Positions 1-5,189 of a stretch of 5,314 nucleotides of DNA are shown here, piece by piece. The notes below the pieces were generated by a model. It was not told the DNA's origin. It saw only the letters and a list, made by a program, of their open reading frames with translations, and searched no databases. The translations under genes and the position numbers were made by a program. How positions within the stretch are numbered: the stretch's first letter is position 1; each line of letters opens with the position of its first letter. Origin of the DNA: Desulfobulbus sp. (lineage in GTDB: Bacteria > Desulfobacterota > Desulfobulbia > Desulfobulbales > Desulfobulbaceae); NCBI GenBank assembly GCA_030602145.1, contig JAUWAH010000210.1, positions 1 through 5,314 of the forward strand. The letters are read 5' to 3'.

Positions 1-1
1 T

Positions 2-313
2 TCCGCGCTGGTCCGCGACGGCATCGTCACCCCCAAGGCGGTCCACCAGATGGAGTGCTTTGAGGCTGGTATCCTGTTCGCCAAGACCGAAGGCATCATT
101 CCGGCTCCCGAGACCACCCATGCCATCCGCGGGGCGATCATCGAGGCGATGAAGGATCCCAATGAACCGAAAACCATTCTGTTCAACTTCTCCGGTCACG
201 GCCTGATCGACATGGCAGCCTACGACAACTACCTGGGCGGCAAGCTCAGCGATTACAGCTATCCGCAGGAGCAGATAGCTGCCTCGCTGGCCCGCCTGCC
301 CAAGATTGGCTGA
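2..313 (+). CDS. trpB: Tryptophan synthase beta chain, TrpB2 type, C-terminal part (5' end outside window)
   Basis: This is the last 103 residues of an open frame entering from the left edge. The visible text matches the C-terminal end of the TrpB2 branch of tryptophan synthase beta chains. It contains the stretch [17 protein letters not shown], followed by [18 protein letters not shown]. In this PLP enzyme family the serine of the SGHG segment (codon at 191-193) corresponds to the serine that contacts the pyridine nitrogen of PLP. TrpB1 proteins have SGRGDKD at this place, so SGHGxxD points to TrpB2. The enzyme condenses indole with L-serine to give tryptophan in the cytoplasm; TrpB2 proteins may act without a standard TrpA partner. 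The PLP lysine and substrate-binding residues lie outside the window. No trpA follows: the next gene is a peptidoglycan hydrolase 15 bases downstream, so this is probably a stand-alone trpB2. The TGA stop is at 311-313. Confidence 0.9.
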   Translation, partial: SALVRDGIVTPKAVHQMECFEAGILFAKTEGIIPAPETTHAIRGAIIEAMKDPNEPKTILFNFSGHGLIDMAAYDNYLGGKLSDYSYPQEQIAASLARLPKIG

Positions 314-328
314 AAGAAGAGGGTGCGG

Positions 329-1612
329 ATGGGGTGGGTGGGGAAGGCGTGGAGGCTGCTCTTCTGGACGCTTCTGCTGACACCTCTGCTGCTGTACGGG
401 GAGCGGCGGGCCGGATGGACGGCCTGCCGCGCCATGGCCGATCTGGCCTCCCAGGGGGCTTACGGAGTCGCTGATCCGGGTGGCCGGATAGTTGCCAGTT
501 GCAATGCCGACCGGTCCATGGTACCGGCCAGTGTCGTCAAGATTGCCACCGTCGCCTCGGCCCTGGCCATCCTCGGGTCCGACCATCGTTTCCGCACCGA
601 CTTCTTTCTCGACGACCACTCCAACCTGTATATCAAGGGGTATGGTGACCCCACCCTGGTTTCCGAGGAGATCGCCGGCCTTGTCGGACGGCTGCGGGAA
701 AAGGGGCTGCGCAGGGTGCAGACCCTGTTCATCGACACCTCGGCCTTTGCCCTCGAAGACCAGGTCCCGGGCCGGGAAGACAGCGACAACCCCTACGACG
801 CCCCGGTTGGTCCGCTGTCGGTCAACTTCAACTCGGTGCCCCTGGTCAAGGAGGCAACCGGTCGAATCGTTTCCGGCGAACCCCAGACCCCGACCCTGCC
901 GATCATGCGGGAGTTGGGGCAGGGGAGACCGGCCGGGCCCGCCCGGATCAACATCTGCGCCGGGGGCTGCAACGCCGATGAGCGCATGGCTCGATACGCC
1001 GGCGAACTGTTTCAGATCCTTCTGCAACAGGGCGACATCCCGGTGGCCGCCTTCGGGGGCGTCCGTCCCGTCCCGTCCGCGGCCGCACTGCTGCACACCC
1101 ATTGGAGCAGTCAGACCCTCACCGATATCAGTCGGTCGATGCTGCACTATTCATCCAACTTCATGGCCAATCTGGTTTATCTTGCCTGCGGCACCCACCG
1201 GTACGGGTATCCCGCCACCTGGAGCAAAGCCCAGCGGGCAATCCATGGTGAACTGGAACGACAACTGGGAGAGGAGACTGCCGCCCGCATCATCCAGGTT
1301 GATGGTGCCGGGTTGTCTCGGGACAACCGGGTCACCGTCCGCGCCATGCTCGATCTGCTGGAGCGGTTTCGGTCGCAGGTCGATTTATTGCGGCGAGAAA
1401 ACGGCGTGGCCGTCAAGTCCGGCACTCTCACCGGTGTGTACAATCTGGCCGGCTACCTGCCCGGGGGGCGGGCCTACGTCATCCTGCTCAATCAGCCAAC
1501 CAACAACCGGGACCCGATACTCAAACGGCTTGCGCAGCAGTTCGCTGCTCGCCCCGCTTCCTCGGATAACCAGACCGTCCACCACAATCCCGCTCGGCAA
1601 CCGGAAAATTGA
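329..1612 (+). CDS. dacB: D-alanyl-D-alanine carboxypeptidase/endopeptidase, PBP4 (DacB) family, peptidase S13
   Basis: This 427-residue protein is a low-molecular-mass class C penicillin-binding protein. Such enzymes trim D-Ala-D-Ala stems and cut peptide cross-links in periplasmic peptidoglycan. All three active-site motifs are present: SVVK at residues 68-71 (nucleophile S68, general base K71), SSN at 275-277, and KSG at 363-365 followed by T. The S13 signature DGAGLSRDNRV is at about 325-335. Residues 7-23 form a hydrophobic N-terminal segment after a positive residue. No clear signal peptidase site follows it, so it may be a signal peptide or an uncleaved anchor. The spacing between the first two motifs (207 residues) is shorter than in E. 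coli PBP4 (about 244), suggesting smaller inserted domains. The start is ATG 329 because AAGAGGG (317-323) sits 5 bases upstream; GTG 323 is in frame but overlaps this ribosome site. The gene starts 15 bases after trpB2, so co-transcription is likely. The ICAGGC segment (209-214) has two cysteines that could form a disulfide. Confidence 0.92.
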   Translation: MGWVGKAWRLLFWTLLLTPLLLYGERRAGWTACRAMADLASQGAYGVADPGGRIVASCNADRSMVPASVVKIATVASALAILGSDHRFRTDFFLDDHSNLYIKGYGDPTLVSEEIAGLVGRLREKGLRRVQTLFIDTSAFALEDQVPGREDSDNPYDAPVGPLSVNFNSVPLVKEATGRIVSGEPQTPTLPIMRELGQGRPAGPARINICAGGCNADERMARYAGELFQILLQQGDIPVAAFGGVRPVPSAAALLHTHWSSQTLTDISRSMLHYSSNFMANLVYLACGTHRYGYPATWSKAQRAIHGELERQLGEETAARIIQVDGAGLSRDNRVTVRAMLDLLERFRSQVDLLRRENGVAVKSGTLTGVYNLAGYLPGGRAYVILLNQPTNNRDPILKRLAQQFAARPASSDNQTVHHNPARQPEN

Positions 1613-1632
1613 TCCCGACGGAATCGGGTAAA

Positions 1633-1660
1633 TAGACATCGCCGCGATCGCACTTATAGT
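1633..1660 (+). promoter_or_regulatory. Putative sigma70-type promoter for the dnaJ-like gene
   Basis: TAGACA (1633-1638) and TATAGT (1655-1660) each match the sigma70 consensus at 5 of 6 positions and are 16 bases apart. Transcription would start near 1667, giving a leader of about 44 bases before ATG 1711. The region is AT-rich compared with the flanking genes. The spacer contains the perfect palindrome GCGATCGC (1644-1651). No CIRCE element or sigma32-type sequence was seen, so heat-shock control is not supported by the sequence. Confidence 0.5.
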
Positions 1661-1671
1661 AACCATTACTA
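1657..1671. promoter_or_regulatory. Operator-like inverted repeat over the -10/+1 region
   Basis: TAGTAA (1657-1662) and TTACTA (1666-1671) are exact reverse complements separated by CCA. The dyad starts inside the proposed -10 hexamer and covers the expected start of transcription. A protein bound here would block the promoter, so a repressor site is possible. The arms are short and the binding protein is unknown, so this is inference from position. Confidence 0.35.
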
Positions 1672-1710
1672 ACATCTGTCCAATAACCATCTATCGTGAA
1701 ATAGTGTGCC

Positions 1711-2661
1711 ATGGAGTACTACCAACTTCTCGGGGTCGCCAAGACCGCCACCAGTGAAGAAATCAAGAAGGCCTACCGCAAGCTTGCCCTCAAGTATCAC
1801 CCGGACAAGAATGCCGGCGACAAGAAGGCCGAGGAGAAGTTCAAGGAGATCAGCGAGGCCTACGCGGTGCTCTCCGACCCTGAAAAGCGGCAGCAGTACG
1901 ACACTTTCGGTTCGGCCGGCTTCCGGCAGCGCTATTCCCAGGAAGATATCTTCCGCAACTTCGATCTCAACGACATTTTGCGTCAGTTCGGGTTTGGTGG
2001 CGGATTCCGCAGTGGCGGCACGGGCACGTTCCACAGCGGTTCTTTCCGCACCGGTGGCGGATCCCCCTTTGACAATATTTTCAGTCAGGCTGGCACCCGG
2101 GCCGGGTGCGGTGGTGGCTGCGGGCCGCAGCCGGTCAAAGGCGGCGATCTGACCTACGAGATGACCGTCACCCTGGAGGAGGTGCTCCATGGCGCGGAAA
2201 AAACCGTCAGCCTGCGCCAGAATGGTCAGACCCAGAATGTCTCGGTGAAAATCCCCAAGGGGATCGAGGACGGCAAGCGGCTGCGCTTAACCGGCAAGGG
2301 AGCACCCTCGGCCTCCGGCGGAGCGGCCGGCGATCTCTACCTCAAGGTGCAGGTTGCGCCCCATCCGATCTTCCAGCGTCAGGAAGACGATCTGGTCGTT
2401 GAGCAGCGCATCCCCTTCAGCGAAGCCTGTTTGGGAACCTCCCTGGAGGTGACCACCCTGGACGGCAAGAAGTTCAATGTCAAGGTGCCGGCCGGTGTCC
2501 AGCAGGAGGCTAAGCTGCGCATCAAGGGGCATGGGTTGCCAGCCGGTCCCATCGGCGGGCATCGCGGCGATCTGCTGGTGAAGATTGCCATCCGTATCCC
2601 CAGGACGCTGACCCCTGAGCAGGAAGAGGCGATCAAGGGATTGGCAGGGGTGGGGCTCTAG
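1711..2661 (+). CDS. DnaJ-family co-chaperone, class B (no zinc finger), CbpA-like
   Basis: This 316-residue protein is an Hsp40 co-chaperone that would stimulate DnaK ATPase and deliver unfolded clients in the cytoplasm. The J-domain covers residues 2-66, with the essential HPD at 30-32 between helices II and III. A Gly/Phe-rich linker follows at about 93-138. The two C-terminal beta-barrel substrate-binding domains are at about 141-220 and 221-298, with typical segments [13 protein letters not shown] and [14 protein letters not shown]. The four CxxCxGxG zinc repeats of class A DnaJ are absent, which makes it a class B protein resembling CbpA. The linker does carry GCGGGCG with two cysteines (133 and 137). 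ATG 1711 is the first start after an in-frame TAG at 1702-1704, and the J-domain begins at once, so the start is secure. No Shine-Dalgarno sequence is visible upstream. The gene stands alone: no dnaK or grpE is adjacent. Confidence 0.93.
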   Translation: MEYYQLLGVAKTATSEEIKKAYRKLALKYHPDKNAGDKKAEEKFKEISEAYAVLSDPEKRQQYDTFGSAGFRQRYSQEDIFRNFDLNDILRQFGFGGGFRSGGTGTFHSGSFRTGGGSPFDNIFSQAGTRAGCGGGCGPQPVKGGDLTYEMTVTLEEVLHGAEKTVSLRQNGQTQNVSVKIPKGIEDGKRLRLTGKGAPSASGGAAGDLYLKVQVAPHPIFQRQEDDLVVEQRIPFSEACLGTSLEVTTLDGKKFNVKVPAGVQQEAKLRIKGHGLPAGPIGGHRGDLLVKIAIRIPRTLTPEQEEAIKGLAGVGL

Positions 2662-2683
2662 AACATGCTGCATAACAACAAGA

Positions 2684-2718
2684 AACCATCCTCCCCGAAG
2701 TGGCCGGAGAGGATGGTT
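2684..2718 (-). terminator. Hairpin terminator in the convergent gap, best fit for minus-strand transcripts
   Basis: AACCATCCTC (2684-2693) pairs exactly with GAGGATGGTT (2709-2718). After one C/A mismatch, a further CC/GG pair closes a 9-base loop (2697-2705). Read on the minus strand, the stem is followed by TTTCTTGTTGTT, a T-rich tract that fits intrinsic termination of the lipoprotein transcript. On the plus strand the stem begins 22 bases after the dnaJ stop but is followed by GAGAGGGA. It could therefore protect the dnaJ mRNA end but is a poor intrinsic terminator in that direction. Confidence 0.6.
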
Positions 2719-2777
2719 GAGAGGGACGATGGTGGTGCCGGGGGCAATGCCCCACCGGAGCGCAGACCTTTCATTGT

Positions 2778-2813
2778 CCGCCATGGCCGGTATATTTGCT
2801 CCGGCCATGCTGG
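2778..2813. repeat. Inverted repeat (stem-loop) just past the lipoprotein stop
   Basis: CATGGCCGG (2782-2790) and CCGGCCATG (2801-2809) form a perfect 9-base-pair stem with the 10-base loop TATATTTGCT. After a C/C mismatch, a G-T wobble and two more G-C pairs extend it to 2778-2813. There is no T-tract on either side, so this is a transcript-stabilising or structured 3' end rather than an intrinsic terminator. It lies 23 bases beyond the stop of the minus-strand lipoprotein gene. Confidence 0.55.
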
Positions 2814-2835
2814 TTATCGCCTGTCGGTCTAGGCG

Positions 2836-3315
2836 TTAGCAGCCTTCCAGCTTTTTCTTCTCCCTGACCGGAGCCCGCGGTTCGGTCTTTTGCCCCTCGG
2901 AGGCTTCGCCGGTCACGGTCCGTTTCGCATCCGTGGCGGCTTCAGTCACAGCCGGTTTGGTTGCCTCGACGGCCTGCTGGACCTGCTCGACCGCCTCGGA
3001 GGTGGCCTGCTTGACCTCTTCTGTCTTCTCGGCAACGGTTTGCTGCACATCCTTGGCCGTTTCGCTGGCAGCTTGTTTGATTTCTGTGGTTTTTTCGGCA
3101 AGCGCCTGCTTGGCAGCTTCGCCGGCCTGCTTGAGTTCTTTCCCCGCCTCTTTCACATGCTCCTGGGCGCTCTTCGCCGGATCTTTGCCAACTGCCTGGC
3201 TTTGGCTGGCGGTGTCCTTCTTCTCGTCCTTCTTGCCTTGCTCGCATCCCCACAAAGTCAGTGAGCAGAGAGCCAGCACCATGGCTGCATAGGTCATTTT
3301 TCTTGTGATGTTCAT
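2836..3315 (-). CDS. Small lipoprotein with 22-residue amphipathic helical repeats
   Basis: This 159-residue protein has a lipoprotein signal peptide: basic MNITRK, a hydrophobic stretch at 9-21, and lipobox LWGC with the lipidated cysteine at 24. Glu follows at +2, so there is no Asp inner-membrane retention signal. The mature part is rich in Ala, Lys, Glu, Gln and Thr and has no other hydrophobic segment. Four consecutive units of about 22 residues are visible at 51-72, 73-94, 95-116 and 117-134. Units two and three are closest, sharing AEKT and the pattern KQA-SE followed by VQQ. A 22-residue (2 x 11) period is typical of amphipathic helices in apolipoprotein-like and LEA-like proteins. 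The tail is basic and ends in a second cysteine at the very C-terminus. AGGAGG (minus strand, 3330-3325) lies 9 bases before the ATG, inside the upstream aminotransferase gene. The start overlaps that gene's stop as ATGA. Function is unknown; an envelope role is inferred from the signal only. Confidence 0.85.
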   Translation of the reverse strand: MNITRKMTYAAMVLALCSLTLWGCEQGKKDEKKDTASQSQAVGKDPAKSAQEHVKEAGKELKQAGEAAKQALAEKTTEIKQAASETAKDVQQTVAEKTEEVKQATSEAVEQVQQAVEATKPAVTEAATDAKRTVTGEASEGQKTEPRAPVREKKKLEGC

Positions 3316-4514
3316 CGGTTCGTACCTCCTGTTTGGTTGAACAATTCTTTGATGGATTCGCCCAGCCGCCTGATCCCCTCGACGATGGTGTCTTCATTCG
3401 AGCAGGAAAAGTTCAGGCGCAGGGTGTTGGTGTCCTTGCGGTCGACATAGAAGGGCGTGCCGGGTACAAAGGCGACCTTCCTGGCGATGGCCGCCTCGAA
3501 GAGCTGCAACGACGACATGCCTTCGGGCAGAGTCACCCAGAGGAACATGCCGCCCTCGGGATTGGTGCAGGTTGCGCCGGCCGGAAAGAAGTCCCTGATC
3601 GCCCCGATCATGGCCTCCTTCTGCTTGTTGTACTGGTGGATGATGGTGGCGATGTGGGCATCGATATCGTTGTCGCACAGATACCGATGGAGGATGCGCT
3701 GGGCCAGGTAATCGGAGTGGAGGTCGGCGGCCTGTTTGGCCACGATCACCTTCTCCATGATCGGCGGCGGCGCCACCAGCCAGCCCAACCGCAGGGCCGG
3801 GGCCACGGTTTTGGAAAACGAGCCGAGCAGCACCGTGCTGTTGGTGAGCAGTCGCTTGAAGGAGACCCTGCGGCCGCCGGAAAAACGCAGGTCGCCATAA
3901 GGGTCGTCCTGGATGATCAGGCAGGAGCGGTCGCGCACCAGGTGCGCCACGGACTGCCGGTTTTCGTCGGTGTAGCTGATGCCGCTGGGGTTCTGGAAGT
4001 TGGTGACCGTATAGAGCAGTTTCGGCTGCCGCTCCCGGAGCACCCGGGCCAGGGCGGTGGTGTCCATGCCGCCTTCCCGAACCGGGACCGGGTAGAAGCG
4101 GGGCCGGTAGAGGGAGAAGGCCTGGATGGCGCCGAGGTAGCCCGGCTCCTCGATGATCAGGTCGTCGCCTTCGTTGAGGAAGGTCTTGCCGAGCAGGTCG
4201 AGCCCTTGCTGCGAGCCGGTGGTGATGAGGATATCCTCCACCGGGATTTCCAGCCCGTCCTTGTGCCGGTAGCGGTCGGCGATAAACTGGCGCAGGCCGA
4301 GATACCCCTCGGAGTTGGCATACTGGAGGATCTCGTCGCCGGCCTCTTCAAAGACATCGTTGGCTGCCTTCTGCAGCCCCTTGACCGGAAAGAACTGACG
4401 GTTGGGCAGGCCGCCGGCAAAGGAGATGATCGAATCATCGATGGTAACCTTGAGGATTTCCCGGATAAAGGATTTGGGCACATCGGTGATGCGATCGGAG
4501 AAACCGTTTTTCAT
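3312..4514 (-). CDS. PLP-dependent class I/II aminotransferase, COG1167 (ARO8/LysN-like), without a DNA-binding domain
   Basis: This 400-residue protein is a fold-type I aminotransferase of the group containing 2-aminoadipate aminotransferase (LysN) and aromatic/branched-chain aminotransferases. The PLP lysine is K235 in SFSKTVAPALRLGW. Cofactor contacts visible are GSQQGLDLL (100-108), N175 in NPSG, and D203 with Y206 in QDDPYGDLRF. R366 in NTLRLNFS is the likely substrate carboxylate-binding arginine. The N-terminus, with FIREILKV and ISFAGGLP, matches this subgroup and starts directly with the catalytic domain. It is therefore a free enzyme and not a GntR/MocR-type regulator, which would have about 70-100 extra N-terminal residues with a winged helix. 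It would transfer amino groups to 2-oxoglutarate in the cytoplasm; the true amino acid substrate cannot be read from sequence. The start ATG 4514 has no strong ribosome site, but the family N-terminus supports it. The TGA stop overlaps the downstream lipoprotein start. Confidence 0.92.
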   Translation of the reverse strand: MKNGFSDRITDVPKSFIREILKVTIDDSIISFAGGLPNRQFFPVKGLQKAANDVFEEAGDEILQYANSEGYLGLRQFIADRYRHKDGLEIPVEDILITTGSQQGLDLLGKTFLNEGDDLIIEEPGYLGAIQAFSLYRPRFYPVPVREGGMDTTALARVLRERQPKLLYTVTNFQNPSGISYTDENRQSVAHLVRDRSCLIIQDDPYGDLRFSGGRRVSFKRLLTNSTVLLGSFSKTVAPALRLGWLVAPPPIMEKVIVAKQAADLHSDYLAQRILHRYLCDNDIDAHIATIIHQYNKQKEAMIGAIRDFFPAGATCTNPEGGMFLWVTLPEGMSSLQLFEAAIARKVAFVPGTPFYVDRKDTNTLRLNFSCSNEDTIVEGIRRLGESIKELFNQTGGTNR

Positions 4515-4568
4515 GGCTCGTACGGAAGAGAAAAATGAAATCTGGTATGGCGATATTGTCTCGACTCT

Positions 4569-4910
4569 TCAAGCGGGAGGCTCATCGGTCTCCCGTTGTT
4601 TTTTGATTGTCCCCGAGGCGCGGGTGGCAAGACGGGAAGGGGATTCAACCAGACGGCCACTGATGTATTTGTGGAGAATGCTGGCGATAAGGGTTTGATA
4701 AGGAATGCCTTCTTCCAGGGCGCGCTCTTGGATATCCATTAAATCGGCATTGGATAACCTGATGTTGACCCGCCGGTTTTTCAGGAGTGTTTCCCGGGCA
4801 ACGTGACGGTATTTTTCCAGATCGGAAACTGTAGTAACAATAGACTTCAATTCGCCTTGTTCGTAGGCTGCCAATATGTCCCGTTCGTACTGATCCAGTT
4901 TATCCTTCAT
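4569..4910 (-). CDS. Ribbon-helix-helix (CopG-type) antitoxin of a type II toxin-antitoxin pair
   Basis: This 113-residue protein carries a ribbon-helix-helix DNA-binding core at about 46-83. The strand RRVNIRLS (46-53) would insert in the DNA major groove as a dimer. Helix A follows (about 54-68), then the turn at GIPYQTLIASILHKY (68-82). The N-terminal 1-45, charged and helical, precedes the core. The last 25 residues are polar, basic and proline-containing and probably disordered. RHH antitoxins neutralise their toxin by direct binding and repress the shared promoter. The gene begins with ATG directly after the toxin TAA (TAAATG), so translation is coupled. GGGGG on the minus strand (4920-4916), 5 bases from the start, serves as ribosome site within the toxin end. 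Toxin-first order is typical of BrnTA-like and HigBA-like loci. G+C content is lower than in the neighbours on the left. Confidence 0.85.
   Translation of the reverse strand: MKDKLDQYERDILAAYEQGELKSIVTTVSDLEKYRHVARETLLKNRRVNIRLSNADLMDIQERALEEGIPYQTLIASILHKYISGRLVESPSRLATRASGTIKKQRETDEPPA
4573..4604 (+). terminator. Intrinsic terminator-like hairpin with T-tract, plus strand, inside the antitoxin 3' end
   Basis: CGGGAG (4574-4579) pairs exactly with CTCCCG (4590-4595), extended by G-T wobbles on both ends, around the loop CTCATCGG. TTGTTTTTT follows on the plus strand. This is a textbook intrinsic terminator, but no plus-strand gene precedes it. On the minus strand the same stem covers the end of the antitoxin reading frame and is followed by CTTGAAGAG, so it would be at most a weak terminator between antitoxin and aminotransferase. 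Confidence 0.5.
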
Positions 4911-5189
4911 TTATTCCCCCGTCGACAGGTAATCCTTGGTCGCTTTTCGACTCGGAATGATCGTTTTCAAGAAAAAGGATTCACTTTCTTCTACAAAAGG
5001 AACCAAGTAGACATAGCCATCGAAATGAACGACCAAAATGCATTGATTTGGATAACGTTCGCTGTTGGGATGTTTGATAATATCCAACAGACCGTGGGAT
5101 TCAATCGCGAGAACGATCTGCTCGAACGAAATCGAACAATCCGTCTTGAGAGAGGCGTTTTTCTGATGATTCCATCGGAAATGCTTCAT
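4911..5189 (-). CDS. BrnT-like (RelE superfamily) toxin of a type II toxin-antitoxin pair
   Basis: This 92-residue protein resembles the BrnT/DUF4258-like branch of the RelE fold. The beginning FRWNHQKNASLKT recalls the BrnT pattern of F-W-D/N-x-x-K-N near the start. SFEQIVLAIE follows as a helix, then strands ILVVHFDGYVYLVPFVE, and a basic end KTIIPSRKATKDYL. The SRKATK segment (80-85) matches the ARKAT element of BrnT toxins. Members of this fold act mostly as ribosome-dependent or free mRNA endonucleases that stop growth in the cytoplasm. Catalytic residues here are not certain; R81, K82 and K85 are candidates. There is no other methionine in the protein, so ATG 5189 is the only plausible ATG start, and no Shine-Dalgarno precedes it. 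The gene abuts the RHH antitoxin with no gap. Its DNA is about 41% G+C over 4921-5100, against 66% in part of the aminotransferase, which suggests horizontal acquisition. Confidence 0.8.
   Translation of the reverse strand: MKHFRWNHQKNASLKTDCSISFEQIVLAIESHGLLDIIKHPNSERYPNQCILVVHFDGYVYLVPFVEESESFFLKTIIPSRKATKDYLSTGE

Noticed and set aside
1614..1628. Small hairpin CCCGA-CGGAA-TCGGG just after the dacB stop.
   Set aside because: Only five base pairs and no T-tract follow it, so it is not supported as a terminator.
492..1631. Plus-strand open frame of 379 codons overlapping dacB in another frame.
   Set aside because: Its translation is rich in Pro, Arg and Ser as expected for an out-of-frame reading of GC-rich DNA, while the dacB frame has all three S13 motifs.
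2836..3315. Repetitive DNA in the lipoprotein gene as a tandem DNA repeat or CRISPR-like array.
   Set aside because: The repeats are at protein level (22 residues, diverged) and not identical at DNA level; there are no spacers.
3333..4538. Plus-strand open frame of about 401 codons opposite the aminotransferase.
   Set aside because: It is a codon-bias shadow in GC-rich DNA; the minus strand has all aminotransferase catalytic motifs and the shadow translation is low-complexity.
4515..4568. Possible separate promoter for the aminotransferase (TTGAAG on the minus strand at 4572-4567).
   Set aside because: The matching -10 position reads CATACC, only 3 of 6, so read-through from the toxin-antitoxin operon or a promoter of another kind is equally likely.
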